This document shows positions 27,455 through 36,471 of a stretch of 64,000 nucleotides of DNA, piece after piece. Position 1 is the first letter of the stretch. Every line of letters starts with the position of its first letter. The DNA comes from a virus, in IMG/VR virus record IMGVR_UViG_3300023242_000003, positions 35,592 through 99,591 of that record; one strand, given 5' to 3'. A program made the translations under genes and the position numbers. The notes beneath the pieces were generated by a model. The model saw only the letters and a program-made list of their open reading frames with translations. It did no database searches and was not told the DNA's origin.

Positions 27455-28728
27455 TATTTAATATCTTTTGCTTTGATTGTTTTTATTACTTTCTTTTTCC
27501 TCAACGATTCTAATAATTGATTTTTGGTAATTCTTTTCGTTTCAGCTAGTGCTGCTGGTTCTTCTGCACCATCTTTAGCTATATCTTTAAACGAAGCCAT
27601 CAACGTACTTAATTTATTCAAAGGAACCCCAATTTCGTTGGCCATTGCTTGTAAGAATTGAACTTGTTCTATCGGTTTATCTAGTTTTGACAAAGCTATA
27701 CTAAACTTATCTTTTATTAATTTAGATAATTTTTTAACGTCAGCTTGCAGTTTAGAAGTATCGGTACCATTACCCATATCTTCGGTTTCAACTATATCTT
27801 TTTTAAAATAATCACCTAATCTAAATTTTTTAAGTGTCCTAGCATCCATATAATCTTCACCATCACCTAATTTTTGACCAGAAGTCATCATTTCTTTAGT
27901 GGTTTTAAATCTAGCTGTTACTTTACCATTATCTATGTTAACAAAGAAATGCTTATGCCCCTCTAAATCTCTGAGATTAAGGTAGTCAATAAAACCTTCC
28001 TTATCGTGGTATTCTCTTTCATCGTCAGCAAAGCCGTAACCTTCTTCTTCAATTGGCATACTTTTACATTCTTTTTCTAACATTGGCTTTGCCACTCTAG
28101 ATTCAAATTCTTCAATTGAATGAATCATATTTTCACCAGCATCGTTCATGTCGTCATGACAGAAAACTGCCATTACAATTTGTTTAGATTTGTCAATACC
28201 TCTAATCATTTGATATCTTTTATCTGCAATAGTAAATGATTGTGAAACTTTACCTGTTTTTGAATCCTTAACGTTAGAAAGATATTTGATAGTTGCTTGG
28301 TCTTTTGGTTCTATCACTGCGTTGTCTTCTTTCAAAGAAGAATTGAATAAATGGGCAAATTCAGCGCTTGGACGAAAAGTTGCATCTTGACCTTTTAAAT
28401 CTTTAAGGGTTAAATCATAGTTGGCTAATATTTTTTTAACCATATCCAACGGTATTTTATCACCATACACCATCAAACTAAATAATTCTTCTTTTATATC
28501 TTCACCAAAATTTCCAGCTTGTTGCGCTAATCTACTTAATTGTCTGTCTGTAATGGTTTTTTTAGGTATAATGTCCTCATCTACAATGTTAACGCTGACA
28601 TCATTACCCAATTTTTTTATATTGCTAGTAATATTAGCATCAGTTAAGTCATCTTTTTTGATATTAACCGTGGTTTTGTCAGTCGCCCCACCCAACATAT
28701 TTTCTTTGATTTTATTTTTGTTTATCAT
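27454..28728 (-). CDS. Probable virion protein, 424 aa
   Basis: Translationally coupled to the gene downstream by a 1-nt overlap. Hydrophilic, with a C-terminal KNQLLESLRKKKVIK tail similar in style to the LxE tags seen elsewhere in the window. No enzymatic motif was recognised. Part of the 26.1-31.7 kb run of acidic proteins next to the terminase. Confidence 0.6.
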   Translation of the reverse strand: MINKNKIKENMLGGATDKTTVNIKKDDLTDANITSNIKKLGNDVSVNIVDEDIIPKKTITDRQLSRLAQQAGNFGEDIKEELFSLMVYGDKIPLDMVKKILANYDLTLKDLKGQDATFRPSAEFAHLFNSSLKEDNAVIEPKDQATIKYLSNVKDSKTGKVSQSFTIADKRYQMIRGIDKSKQIVMAVFCHDDMNDAGENMIHSIEEFESRVAKPMLEKECKSMPIEEEGYGFADDEREYHDKEGFIDYLNLRDLEGHKHFFVNIDNGKVTARFKTTKEMMTSGQKLGDGEDYMDARTLKKFRLGDYFKKDIVETEDMGNGTDTSKLQADVKKLSKLIKDKFSIALSKLDKPIEQVQFLQAMANEIGVPLNKLSTLMASFKDIAKDGAEEPAALAETKRITKNQLLESLRKKKVIKTIKAKDIK

Positions 28729-29125
28729 AATTCTTTATATTGTATTTTAATATTAGGTCTTTTTCATATAACTTAGCATCAACATCTTCAAGTGTTTCAC
28801 CAAATTTAAAACAAAGTCTTTTTTCTGGATAAGCATCGTAAGCGTTGATGTTTTCCCAAGCCAAGGCAATAACACCATCAATGGCATCCCACACGGCAAA
28901 CGTATCGCTATTTTGAATAACATCTAATTTTAGTTCTGACTCAAGTCTCCCAACATTTTTTATAAAATTATCGTGCGGTGGCTCTGGTCGACCAGATGCT
29001 GGGAATGTGTCCCATTCTTCACCATCAATATTACTAATTGTGTTAGAAAAAATAAATTCATAAATCAGATTGCCTTTATAATCTTTACCAACCATATTTA
29101 CGTATATCAAAAATAAATTATTCAT
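28712..29125 (-). CDS. Hypothetical protein, 137 aa
   Basis: Overlaps both neighbours (17 nt with 27454-28728 and 1 nt with 29125-30963), indicating tight operon packing. Sequence features are DYKGNLIYEFIFSNT and WDTFPASGRPEPPHD, plus a WDAIDGVIALAWEN helix. No family was recognised. Confidence 0.6.
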   Translation of the reverse strand: MNNLFLIYVNMVGKDYKGNLIYEFIFSNTISNIDGEEWDTFPASGRPEPPHDNFIKNVGRLESELKLDVIQNSDTFAVWDAIDGVIALAWENINAYDAYPEKRLCFKFGETLEDVDAKLYEKDLILKYNIKNYDKQK

Positions 29126-30963
29126 TAATTAACGTAATAGTTTAATTCGTAAGTGTTTCCTTTATCCAAACCTCGGTTATAAACTTGGATAGCTAAAGCT
29201 TTTCTTTGTTCTTTTCCGTCTTTAAATAAACCAATAATGTGACTTCTAGTTTCACCAGATTTTGGTTTACCTCGACCAAATGTTATTTGAGTTTCCCAAG
29301 AATTTTGGTCAATCTCATAACCTTTTGCTTCAACATTCTTACGTGCCGCTTGTACTGCACCAGAATAAGTATCAAAATAAGTATTTTCTTTGTTTTCATT
29401 CATTGCTTTTGGGTCTGGTTGGACCTCTGGCATTGGTAAAAAAGGCTTATTCTTTCTACTTGGTTTAGTTTCACTTGGTTTAACTTCTGGTGTTTTTACT
29501 GGTGCTGTTTTTGGTTCTGTATTTTTCATATCTTCTTGATTAAAAGTCTCGTGTAATTTATTTACAAAATAGTCTTTATCAAAGGTACTACTTTTTTTTG
29601 TATTAATCAAATTTTCACCAACCATTTTTGATACAGGTGTTTTAGACCACATTTTACATGACCAATATTTAGGTGTTGTTCTATCTTTAGCTTGAGCACA
29701 TTTATGTCTAGCTCTAAATGATTTTCTTCTTTCTGGGTCGTCTCTCTTGATTTCCATGTTAGGGTCACCAAAATTAACTTTTATCACGTTTCCTTTTTTG
29801 TTTTTAACATAAACTTTAAATTTTTTTACATCACCTTTAATTGGTTTACCCAATGGTTTTCCATCATATTTACCTTCATAAAGTTCACTAATCTCTACGT
29901 TACCGTATTCGTCTTCGTAACCACCTTCAGTTTCACCATCGTAGTCCATAGAATCATCTTCTATGTTAGACTCAAAGAAATGATATACTTCTTCAATATC
30001 ATCAGCTGAACTAGCAACGTGGTCTACTGCCCATGCGTGACCATTGGCGCACATTTCATCTACTTGTTCTTTATTCATTTCTAATAATTCACAAGTAGCA
30101 TGGTGTATTGTTTTAAGGTTTTGCCAAAACATATAATTCATGGACTCACGACCTTCATAGTTTCCACCTTCGTTTGTTAGTTTATCCCATTGTTTTTTGT
30201 CTGGATAATCTTCACTTCCTGGTTTTGCTGGTGATTCACCTCTTTCTCTTTTGGCTTGTATGTTAGCCCACAAACCGTCACCTTCATTAACTGGGACGCA
30301 ATTAGGTACTTCTTTACCACCTTTTTCTTTCATACCAATTTGTTTATAACCCTTCCAACATGGATTCGCTTCATCTAAAATATCATTAGACCCATCTTGA
30401 AACATATTGTTTTTTTTAGGTGTTTTTAAGAATAAGTCTTTGTTTTCGAATATTTGTAGTTCTTCCAAATTTTCTTCGTCTTGTCCACTGTTAGATTGAC
30501 CATCAGTAGTATCCCCGCTTCCAAACCCATCATCACTATCGTCTGCATTATCGGTATCATCATTAGCGTTATCAATATCAGAACCTTCTGAACCATTATT
30601 CCCAGCCGTATTAATTTTTTTAATTATATCTTTTTTGTCTTCTTCATCCATTTGAGATGTGTTTGTGGCAGATATTAATGAATTGATAGCAAATTTTTCT
30701 AAATCAAAATCTGGTTGTCCTTGTTCTTCTGTATATTTTCTAAGTGCTTGACCTAATTTACCAGTCAATTGTTCGATGAATTTTTTAGGGTCCACCGTTT
30801 CATCAGCTTCTACTCCCGCATCAAATGGTTCGTCATCAAATGGTTTATCATCTGCTGGCGCTGTTTCTGGTTCGGTATTAGCTAAACCATCAAAACCAGC
30901 ATCATCTGCTGGTTCTGTAATAGGTGCAGCTGGAGCTGGAGACGCTGGTGCGTCTAGCTTCAA
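29125..30963 (-). CDS. Multi-motif virion protein, 612 aa
   Basis: The acidic N-terminal third is rich in Asp/Glu/Ala. A central Cys motif reads CWKGYKQIGMKEKGG then PNCVP, a short module found in many T4-like phage virion proteins. A second recurrent module follows: VNFGDPNMEIKRDDPERR then RARHKCAQAKD and YWSCKMW. The N-terminal region and the LHETF/MNENKENT segments suggest processing by the prohead protease. It is most likely an internal or core-associated protein (inference from motif company and location). Confidence 0.65.
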   Translation of the reverse strand: MKLDAPASPAPAAPITEPADDAGFDGLANTEPETAPADDKPFDDEPFDAGVEADETVDPKKFIEQLTGKLGQALRKYTEEQGQPDFDLEKFAINSLISATNTSQMDEEDKKDIIKKINTAGNNGSEGSDIDNANDDTDNADDSDDGFGSGDTTDGQSNSGQDEENLEELQIFENKDLFLKTPKKNNMFQDGSNDILDEANPCWKGYKQIGMKEKGGKEVPNCVPVNEGDGLWANIQAKRERGESPAKPGSEDYPDKKQWDKLTNEGGNYEGRESMNYMFWQNLKTIHHATCELLEMNKEQVDEMCANGHAWAVDHVASSADDIEEVYHFFESNIEDDSMDYDGETEGGYEDEYGNVEISELYEGKYDGKPLGKPIKGDVKKFKVYVKNKKGNVIKVNFGDPNMEIKRDDPERRKSFRARHKCAQAKDRTTPKYWSCKMWSKTPVSKMVGENLINTKKSSTFDKDYFVNKLHETFNQEDMKNTEPKTAPVKTPEVKPSETKPSRKNKPFLPMPEVQPDPKAMNENKENTYFDTYSGAVQAARKNVEAKGYEIDQNSWETQITFGRGKPKSGETRSHIIGLFKDGKEQRKALAIQVYNRGLDKGNTYELNYYVN

Positions 30964-30989
30964 CTTATATTTTGTTTCGTTTAAGTTAT

Positions 30990-31706
30990 TTACTGTACTT
31001 TTTTTTTTAAAGCATCGATGATGTCGTCCATTGAATCAATTGCTAATTCAATAGATAACCTAGATTCATTAATGTTTTCACTAGCTTTTTTACCAGCTCT
31101 TAAACCAGCTAAATCTCCAGAGTCAATTTTACCGTTTTTGTTAAGGTCTATTTTATCTTGGTCTCCAACTAAATCTTCTTCCTCAAGCATTGCATCAATA
31201 GCTTTTTCAGCTTCGGTTAATTCATCATCTTCAATTTTTTCCTCAAACATTGGTTCGTTTTCTTCCATATTACCTTCGTTAGTAAATCCGTTACCACCAT
31301 ATTGTGAAAAACCAGCAATACCGTTTTCAGTCAACAAGTTGTCGTTTTCAAACACATTGATATCGCCACCTTTACCATAAGCTTCAGCTAATGATTTAAA
31401 GTTTAAGTTTAAATGTTTAATAGCCTTTGCGTAAGACGAATAAGCTTCTGATTTTTTATTTTGTAAACCACCAATGTAGTTAAAATCTTCAGCTAACAAA
31501 TTAGATTTTTTATTAGATACTTTAATAAAGTATTCTTGATTTTCTCTTACAATAGCGTAAGACTTACCATCTGGACCAATCTTCGTTAATTCAATAGCTG
31601 ATTTTGATGTGTTTTCATTGATAGACGAAATTCCCATCAATTCTCGCATACGTTCGTTGATTTGGTTTCCTTTAAGACCCATTGGGTTTATGTTTAAGTT
31701 TTTCAT
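30990..31706 (-). CDS. Probable virion protein, 238 aa
   Basis: N-terminal segment INERMRELMGISSINENTSK resembles a prohead targeting/cleavage tag. The middle contains an EF-hand-like loop, DLNKNGKIDSGDLAGL, which fits a calcium-binding dockerin-type motif. A TATTTATA element lies 18 nt upstream of the ATG. It heads the acidic virion-protein operon. Confidence 0.6.
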   Translation of the reverse strand: MKNLNINPMGLKGNQINERMRELMGISSINENTSKSAIELTKIGPDGKSYAIVRENQEYFIKVSNKKSNLLAEDFNYIGGLQNKKSEAYSSYAKAIKHLNLNFKSLAEAYGKGGDINVFENDNLLTENGIAGFSQYGGNGFTNEGNMEENEPMFEEKIEDDELTEAEKAIDAMLEEEDLVGDQDKIDLNKNGKIDSGDLAGLRAGKKASENINESRLSIELAIDSMDDIIDALKKKVQ

Positions 31707-31724
31707 ATCTTATTTGTTTTTATT

Positions 31725-31732
31725 TATAAATA
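31725..31732 (-). promoter_or_regulatory. Late-type promoter TATTTATA
   Basis: Minus-strand TATTTATA, 18 nt before the ATG at 31706. Confidence 0.5.
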
Positions 31733-31751
31733 TAATAGTTTTTATTAAAGA

Positions 31752-31997
31752 TTATCTAACATCAAGACTACCTAGTGTAACGTCTTTATTATCACCCATT
31801 AACCAACAACCTGTACCACCACTAACGGTTCTTACCCAAATAGGTATACTTGAAGAAGAACCTACGTTAACAACAATGCCGTTGATTCCGATAATACAAC
31901 CAGAAGCACCACCATAAACTTCGGTGTAAGTATGTGCGGTCATATTTGGTGTTTGCGCTGGAACTATAATGCTATGTATATCATTAATTTTTGCCAT
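31752..31997 (-). CDS. Small beta-rich virion protein, 81 aa
   Basis: Gly/Ser/Val-rich (GASGCIIGINGIVVNVGSSS) with two Cys residues, suggesting a compact beta-fold such as a decoration or tip protein. It has a private TATTTATA element (32014-32021) and terminates before the next operon. No family was recognised. Confidence 0.6.
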   Translation of the reverse strand: MAKINDIHSIIVPAQTPNMTAHTYTEVYGGASGCIIGINGIVVNVGSSSSIPIWVRTVSGGTGCWLMGDNKDVTLGSLDVR

Positions 31998-32013
31998 AAT
32001 TCTTTTGTTTCTA

Positions 32014-32021
32014 TATAAATA
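32014..32021 (-). promoter_or_regulatory. Late-type promoter TATTTATA
   Basis: Minus-strand TATTTATA, 16 nt before the start codon at 31997. Confidence 0.5.
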
Positions 32022-32033
32022 TTCAACAAATTA

Positions 32034-32060
32034 AAAAAAGCACCATAACGGTGCTTTATT
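32034..32060 (-). terminator. Intrinsic terminator
   Basis: GCACC / GGTGC hairpin with an A-run on the plus strand (T-run on the minus strand), ending the transcript of the gene at 32083-32382. Confidence 0.75.
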
Positions 32061-32082
32061 TAATTTTATTATCGGTATTATG

Positions 32083-32382
32083 TTAAAATAACAACGCAAA
32101 ATAATATGCAAGTTTATAACCAAGAAAAGCGCCTAATGCCGTTGGTACTGGGAATATAATAAATTTAGCCAAACTTGTTACATATTTAGGTCTATTAATA
32201 ACCTTACCTACATAAAAGTAATAGATTAAGTAACCTATTAGGACCATTATATCTATTTTTTCTGCAATGAAAACTACTAGTATTGAACCTAAAAACCCAT
32301 AAACCGTATTTTCTAAAATAGCTTGTCTAATTTCTTTAGAGCTAGTCTCTCTATATTCTTTTTTTATTTTTTTTAAACTCAT
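32083..32382 (-). CDS. Small membrane protein with about three helices, 99 aa
   Basis: A charged N-terminus (MSLKKIKKEYRET) is followed by hydrophobic stretches near residues 28-42, 45-60 and 70-98, including VYGFLGSILVVFIAEKI and FIIFPVPTALGAFLGYKL. The size and topology would fit a holin, but no family signature is present. Located downstream of the serine hydroxymethyltransferase gene. Confidence 0.6.
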   Translation of the reverse strand: MSLKKIKKEYRETSSKEIRQAILENTVYGFLGSILVVFIAEKIDIMVLIGYLIYYFYVGKVINRPKYVTSLAKFIIFPVPTALGAFLGYKLAYYFALLF

Positions 32383-32448
32383 AAGTTTTATTAATTACTT
32401 AAAGTTGCTTTAATTGCTGGGTCCACCTCACTAAACTCTTTCATTAAT

Positions 32449-33720
32449 TTATACTTGTGAGAATATTGGTCTATTCGACATCATATTATTGACACCAACT
32501 TTAATATTTTTAATAACTTCATCATCTTTATGATTCTGTAATAAAACATCAATGAATGAAACTATTGTTTCCATATCTTCTTCCACTAATCCTCTTGTGG
32601 TGACAGCTGGCGTCCCAATCCTAATACCCGATGTGATAAAAGGTGATTTATCATCAAAAGGTATCATATTTTTATTTACCGTAATATCAGCTTTACCCAA
32701 CAGTTCTTCCGCTTCTTTACCTGTAATCCCTTTGTTTCTAAGGTCTATTAGTATCATATGGTTATCAGTTCCATTGGATATTAAGTTATATCCTCTTTTG
32801 ATAAATGATGAGGCAATAGCTTTAGCGTTCTTTTGAACTTGTACTTGATAATCGTAAAATTCATCAGTTAAACACTCTGCAAAAGCTACTGCTTTAGCTG
32901 CGATTATGTGCATCAAAGGTCCACCTTGATTACCAGGAAAAACTGCAAGGTCTAATAAATTAGACATCATTTTTAAATTACCCTTATTATCAGTTACACC
33001 AAAAGGATTCTCAAAATCTGTACCCATCAATATTAAACCACCTCTTGGCCCACGAAGGGTTTTGTGTGTTGTAGTTGTTACAATGTGACAATATGGGATT
33101 GGATTGTTCATCAATCCTTTAGCGATTAAACCAGATGGGTGAGATATGTCCCCCAATAATAAAGCCCCAACGCTATCAGCGATTTTTCTAAAACGTTTAA
33201 AATCCATATCACGACAATAAGCAGAAGCACCACAAATAATTAATTTTGGTTGTTCACGAATTGCAATTTCTTGTATTTTATCATAATCAAATTCTCCATT
33301 TTTTTCTACACCATAAAAACTTGGTGTGTATATTTTTCCAGAAAAATTAACTAGTGAACCATGTGTTAAATGCCCACCATGAGATAAATCAAACCCTAAA
33401 ATTTTATCTTTAGGTTGCAAACAAGCGGAAAATACAGCTGTATTTGCTTGAGAACCAGAATGCGGTTGAACATTTGCATACGCTGCACCAAATAATTGTT
33501 TAGCTCTTTCAATTGCCAATAGTTCTATTTCATCAACAACTTCACAACCACCGTAATATCTTTTACTTGGGTACCCTTCTGCGTATTTATTGGTTAAACA
33601 AGAACCAGCAGCTTTCATAACAGCCTCACTAGTATAATTTTCAGAAGCTATAAGTTCTATACCTCTAGTTTGTCTTTCATTTTCTTTTGATATTATATCA
33701 AAAATGTCTTTATGTTTCAT
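32449..33720 (-). CDS. glyA: Serine hydroxymethyltransferase, 423 aa
   Basis: PLP enzyme interconverting serine and glycine with transfer of a one-carbon unit to tetrahydrofolate. Family motifs are clear: [46 protein letters not shown], and the PLP-lysine site [14 protein letters not shown] with Lys220. The length is normal. In a phage it would feed the folate pool for dTMP synthesis or nucleotide modification; no thymidylate synthase is in this window. The segment [10 protein letters not shown] replaces the usual D-x-A-H-x-A-G. The start overlaps the stop of the small upstream gene by 11 nt. Confidence 0.92.
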   Translation of the reverse strand: MKHKDIFDIISKENERQTRGIELIASENYTSEAVMKAAGSCLTNKYAEGYPSKRYYGGCEVVDEIELLAIERAKQLFGAAYANVQPHSGSQANTAVFSACLQPKDKILGFDLSHGGHLTHGSLVNFSGKIYTPSFYGVEKNGEFDYDKIQEIAIREQPKLIICGASAYCRDMDFKRFRKIADSVGALLLGDISHPSGLIAKGLMNNPIPYCHIVTTTTHKTLRGPRGGLILMGTDFENPFGVTDNKGNLKMMSNLLDLAVFPGNQGGPLMHIIAAKAVAFAECLTDEFYDYQVQVQKNAKAIASSFIKRGYNLISNGTDNHMILIDLRNKGITGKEAEELLGKADITVNKNMIPFDDKSPFITSGIRIGTPAVTTRGLVEEDMETIVSFIDVLLQNHKDDEVIKNIKVGVNNMMSNRPIFSQV

Positions 33721-33880
33721 TTGTTAATCTACGTTTTATGATTTCTTCAATTTTATTTTCTATTTCTTTCGTAATGTTATCATCAAGACCATACCACCAG
33801 ATATCAAATCCTTTTCTTTCACATAACCAATCAAATATTTCTAAGACACATTTTTTTATTTCTTTGTTTACAAGTCCCAT
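33710..33880 (-). CDS. Small hypothetical protein, 56 aa
   Basis: ATG at 33880, stop at 33710-33712 inside the serine hydroxymethyltransferase start region (11-nt overlap). The product is helical with [19 protein letters not shown]. The overlap suggests translational coupling to the enzyme gene. No family was recognised. Confidence 0.55.
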   Translation of the reverse strand: MGLVNKEIKKCVLEIFDWLCERKGFDIWWYGLDDNITKEIENKIEEIIKRRLTNET

Positions 33881-33910
33881 ATACTTTTCTTTTTACATTT
33901 AAACCTATCT

Positions 33911-34063
33911 TTAATTAGTGATATCACCAGCCCCATCACTAATATCAACTTCTTCATAATCTTCGTTTTCTTTTTTATATTGGTACCATGCTGGGTTAGG
34001 TAGACCACTATAGTGGTCCCATAACTCAGCTTCTATCATATCTATTTTTTCTGGCTTACTCAT
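33911..34063 (-). CDS. Small acidic protein, 50 aa
   Basis: ATG at 34063, TAA at 33911. Contains LWDHYSGLPNPAWYQYKK and an acidic tail. It overlaps the upstream gene's end by 8 nt, indicating co-translation. Function unknown. Confidence 0.55.
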   Translation of the reverse strand: MSKPEKIDMIEAELWDHYSGLPNPAWYQYKKENEDYEEVDISDGAGDITN

Positions 34064-34274
34064 TTAAATTAAAATATTTATCAATTATATCTAACCTATC
34101 TTCTGCGTCTGCTAATAATTGAAGTGATTCAGTAGCGTCTTTTAAAAAATCGTTAGCTGTGTGGTCACCAATACCTACCGCTTGGTTTTCTAATAAATCT
34201 AAAGCCATGAATGCCTTTTCTTTATCTGCTAATGCTTGCGCTTTTAATGCGTGTATAACTCTTGTTTTTCTCAT
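34056..34274 (-). CDS. Hypothetical protein, 72 aa
   Basis: Helical, Ala/Leu-rich protein (HALKAQALADKEKAFMALDL). Overlaps the next gene downstream. Possibly a small DNA- or protein-binding helix bundle; no family recognised. Confidence 0.55.
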   Translation of the reverse strand: MRKTRVIHALKAQALADKEKAFMALDLLENQAVGIGDHTANDFLKDATESLQLLADAEDRLDIIDKYFNLNE

Positions 34275-34304
34275 TTTTAATTTTTAGATTTTTATATTTT
34301 GCTG

Positions 34305-34769
34305 TTAATTAGTTAGTACTAATTGTTTTTTTATCACTTCTTCATATTGATTAATTGAAAGTTTCAATAACCCTAGTGAAGCAGATGTGGTGCTACCATC
34401 TTTGATATAGTTAGCGATGATTGTGTTCATACTACCAAGCATTTGTTTTTTTGCCATTTCTGGTGTGACTTCTGGTTCAATAGAAACTGACAAATCTTGT
34501 ATCTCTTTAAGAATTTCACTCGTTTCAACCTTATCCAACTTAGTTGTTGGGTATTTTTTAATGTAAGTATTCATCACTGAACCTTGACTATCAGCCATTT
34601 CAAAACGCATGTAGTCTGTTTTAGACACGCCAGTATATTGATATTGACCCCCATTATTAAAAATAAGTGTTAAATCACCCGTAGCCGTGTCATACACTGA
34701 AGCGCAAATATTCGATGAAGAATACATTGCTTTTACTTTTCCATTTTTTTCTTGTTTTTTTAAAATCAT
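34305..34769 (-). CDS. KTSC-domain protein, 154 aa
   Basis: Contains the KTSC domain pattern: SSSNICASVYD near the N-terminus, LTLIFNNGGQYQYTGVSKTDY and then the SQGSVMNTYIK segment. KTSC domains occur fused to or near nucleic-acid enzymes in phages, but their activity is not established. The C-terminal half is helical. The start chosen is MILKKQEKNG at 34769; an upstream ATG at 34817 lies within the preceding gene. Confidence 0.7.
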   Translation of the reverse strand: MILKKQEKNGKVKAMYSSSNICASVYDTATGDLTLIFNNGGQYQYTGVSKTDYMRFEMADSQGSVMNTYIKKYPTTKLDKVETSEILKEIQDLSVSIEPEVTPEMAKKQMLGSMNTIIANYIKDGSTTSASLGLLKLSINQYEEVIKKQLVLTN

Positions 34770-34788
34770 TTTTGTATATTTGTTTTTA

Positions 34789-35031
34789 TTATTGTGCGTG
34801 CGTTTTGTAAGCTTCAATTTCGTTCAAAGGAAAAATTTTACCAGTGCTAGTTAAAGTATTATTGATTTCATCTCGCTCATCTAATATTACAATAATGTGG
34901 TCACCAGTAATCATTAAACCACAATCTAAAAATTCTATTTTTGTGGTTCCCCTTAAGTGTTTTTCTTGATAATCTTTATTCTTTATTAATAATTCTACTT
35001 TTCCAAATTTTGGGGCTGTGTTTGTTGTCAT
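34789..35031 (-). CDS. Hypothetical protein, 80 aa
   Basis: Small beta-rich protein (IEFLDCGLMITGDHIIVILD). It is the first gene of a minus-strand transcript starting from the host-type promoter at 35047-35078, divergent from the Clp locus. No family was recognised. Confidence 0.55.
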   Translation of the reverse strand: MTTNTAPKFGKVELLIKNKDYQEKHLRGTTKIEFLDCGLMITGDHIIVILDERDEINNTLTSTGKIFPLNEIEAYKTHAQ

Positions 35032-35046
35032 TATTTACTTTTTGTA

Positions 35047-35110
35047 CAAAGATACGAATATTTATCTTTAAAAGCAAGGTTGTATATATAAAATATTTTT
35101 AGTACCTTTG
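35047..35110. promoter_or_regulatory. Divergent host-type promoter pair
   Basis: Minus strand: TATCTTTG (35047-35054) with a CTTG box 20 nt upstream. Plus strand: TACCTTTG (35103-35110) with a GTTG box at 35079-35082, also 20 nt spacing. The plus promoter fires into the Clp locus with a ~25-nt leader. Class and spacing match the right-arm promoters, not the TATTTATA class. Confidence 0.65.
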
Positions 35111-35138
35111 TTAAAAATTATGAATAAAAACACATATT

Positions 35139-35957
35139 ATGAATAGAGAGATTTGCCCAAAAGTTAAAATTATTATGAATCATTCGGTTAAAGAAGCTAA
35201 ATCTTTTGAGGATAATAAAGTTAGGCCAGAACATATAATTTTATCTATCTTGGTAGATAATGATAACGAATGTATCAAAGTGTTAAAACTGCTAAATATT
35301 GACACTGTTGATTTATATGATAGAGTATCTGATTTCTTACGGCAAACAGATTTAACCCCTAGAGTTACTAACACAACTAGGAAAACATTACCTTTTTCTG
35401 ATGAAACAAAGGCAATAATCAAAACGTTAGATGAAGAATGTGAAAAATTAAATGACAATACTATTGACACAACACATGTTATGTTAGGGATATTGTTTGC
35501 AAATTTACCAGTAAATAATCTACTTGGTAAATTTGGTGTTACATATAACCGTTTTAAAAAATCAATTACAGATATGAACAAAACCCAACCAAAAAACAGC
35601 GCACTAGGCGGTGAGGAAAATGAAGACCAAGAGTTTTACAAAAGAAACAAAAAAGAAACCGATACCAAATCTAAAACTGTTGTTTTAGATAACTTCTGTA
35701 GAGATGTTTCAAAATCAGTTGAGAAAGGTGAGATTGACCCAGTTGTTGGTCGTGAAAAGGAAATTAAAAGAATTTCCCAAATTTTATCTAGGCGAAAAAA
35801 AAATAACCCAGTTCTTATTGGCGAACCTGGGGTAGGTAAGTGTATTTGTTCTGATACTGAGGTAGTTATGAGAAATGATTTGACTGGAGAAGTGTTTAAA
35901 ACAACAATAAGTAATTTATTAAATACGTTTACCAACATCCCTTTAGAAAAACAATAA
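35139..35957 (+). CDS. ClpC-type unfoldase, N-terminal piece plus N-half of split intein 1, 272 aa
   Basis: Residues 1-~150 form the double Clp-N repeat ([13 protein letters not shown] and [12 protein letters not shown]). D1 begins with [18 protein letters not shown] and stops in the middle of Walker A at GEPGVGK (residue 234). From residue 235 the sequence switches to an intein N-block, [18 protein letters not shown], and ends after 38 intein residues. The Thr that should follow the Walker A Lys is the first extein residue of the next gene after its intein half. So this gene makes only the N domain and a fragment of D1 and needs trans-splicing. The first 20 residues are ordinary ClpC start sequence. 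Confidence 0.88.
   Translation: MNREICPKVKIIMNHSVKEAKSFEDNKVRPEHIILSILVDNDNECIKVLKLLNIDTVDLYDRVSDFLRQTDLTPRVTNTTRKTLPFSDETKAIIKTLDEECEKLNDNTIDTTHVMLGILFANLPVNNLLGKFGVTYNRFKKSITDMNKTQPKNSALGGEENEDQEFYKRNKKETDTKSKTVVLDNFCRDVSKSVEKGEIDPVVGREKEIKRISQILSRRKKNNPVLIGEPGVGKCICSDTEVVMRNDLTGEVFKTTISNLLNTFTNIPLEKQ
35841..35954 (+). mobile_element. Split intein 1, N-terminal fragment (38 residues)
   Basis: Cys1 immediately after the D1 Walker A Lys. Only block A is present (CICSDTEVV); block B is in the partner gene, so the split lies between blocks A and B. This short-N layout matches the atypically split inteins described for other phage genes. Confidence 0.85.
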
Positions 35958-36097
35958 CAGTACAAGAAATGTGGGCTAAAGATAAAAGAAAAACTGATTT
36001 AGCTATATCTAAAGGATTGGTAATATGGGATTCAGAATATAGATGGGGAAATAGAGAAGAAATAATAAATAAATGTATTAAATTTTTAAATAAATAA
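35933..36097 (+). pseudogene. Remnant of a Vsr-like homing endonuclease
   Basis: In a frame overlapping the end of the N-piece gene, the translation ...VQEMWAKDKRKTDLAI then KGLVIWDSEY and EEIINKCIKFLNK runs to a TAA at 36095. Its end closely resembles the end of the complete endonuclease at 39229-39570 (DIINKCLGFLKK), and the D-x-R-K...L...G..V..W-D/E pattern fits Vsr/EDxHD-type nucleases. The N-terminal catalytic half is missing. It occupies the gap between the two halves of split intein 1. Confidence 0.7.
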
Positions 36098-36099
36098 AA

Positions 36100-36471
36100 A
36101 TGGAAGAATTAAAAAAAATAACTAAATCATTTGATATGTCTGATTTTAGTATCTTAACCGATAGTGGTTTTGTGAAACTTGAGAAACTACACGAAACAAT
36201 ACCTTATCAAGTATATCAACTTAACTTAAATGACGGAAAAGAACTTAAATGTGCGGATAACCATATCGTATTCTATAAAGATGATATGGAAGAGGTCTTT
36301 ATTAAAAATTTATTGGTTGGTGATAAAATCTGTGTTAATGGTGATGATAGTTTATCTGAAGTTGAGGTTATAGGTATAACCAATTTAGGTTACGAAGAGA
36401 TTATGTATGATTTTCAATTAACTGAGGGTTCTAATAGAAGATATTATACTAACGGAATATTATCACATAAT
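36100..36471 (+). mobile_element. Split intein 1, C-terminal fragment (124 residues)
   Basis: Carries block B (CADNHIVF), block F-like [11 protein letters not shown] and the terminal GILSHN before Thr+1. Very similar to the C-fragment at 39602-40036. Confidence 0.85.

Noticed and set aside
32383-32448. Short frame after the serine hydroxymethyltransferase stop ([20 protein letters not shown])
   Set aside because: Looks like an extended C-terminus in another frame, but the enzyme is already full length and the frame has a stop just upstream; not enough to call a frameshift or gene.
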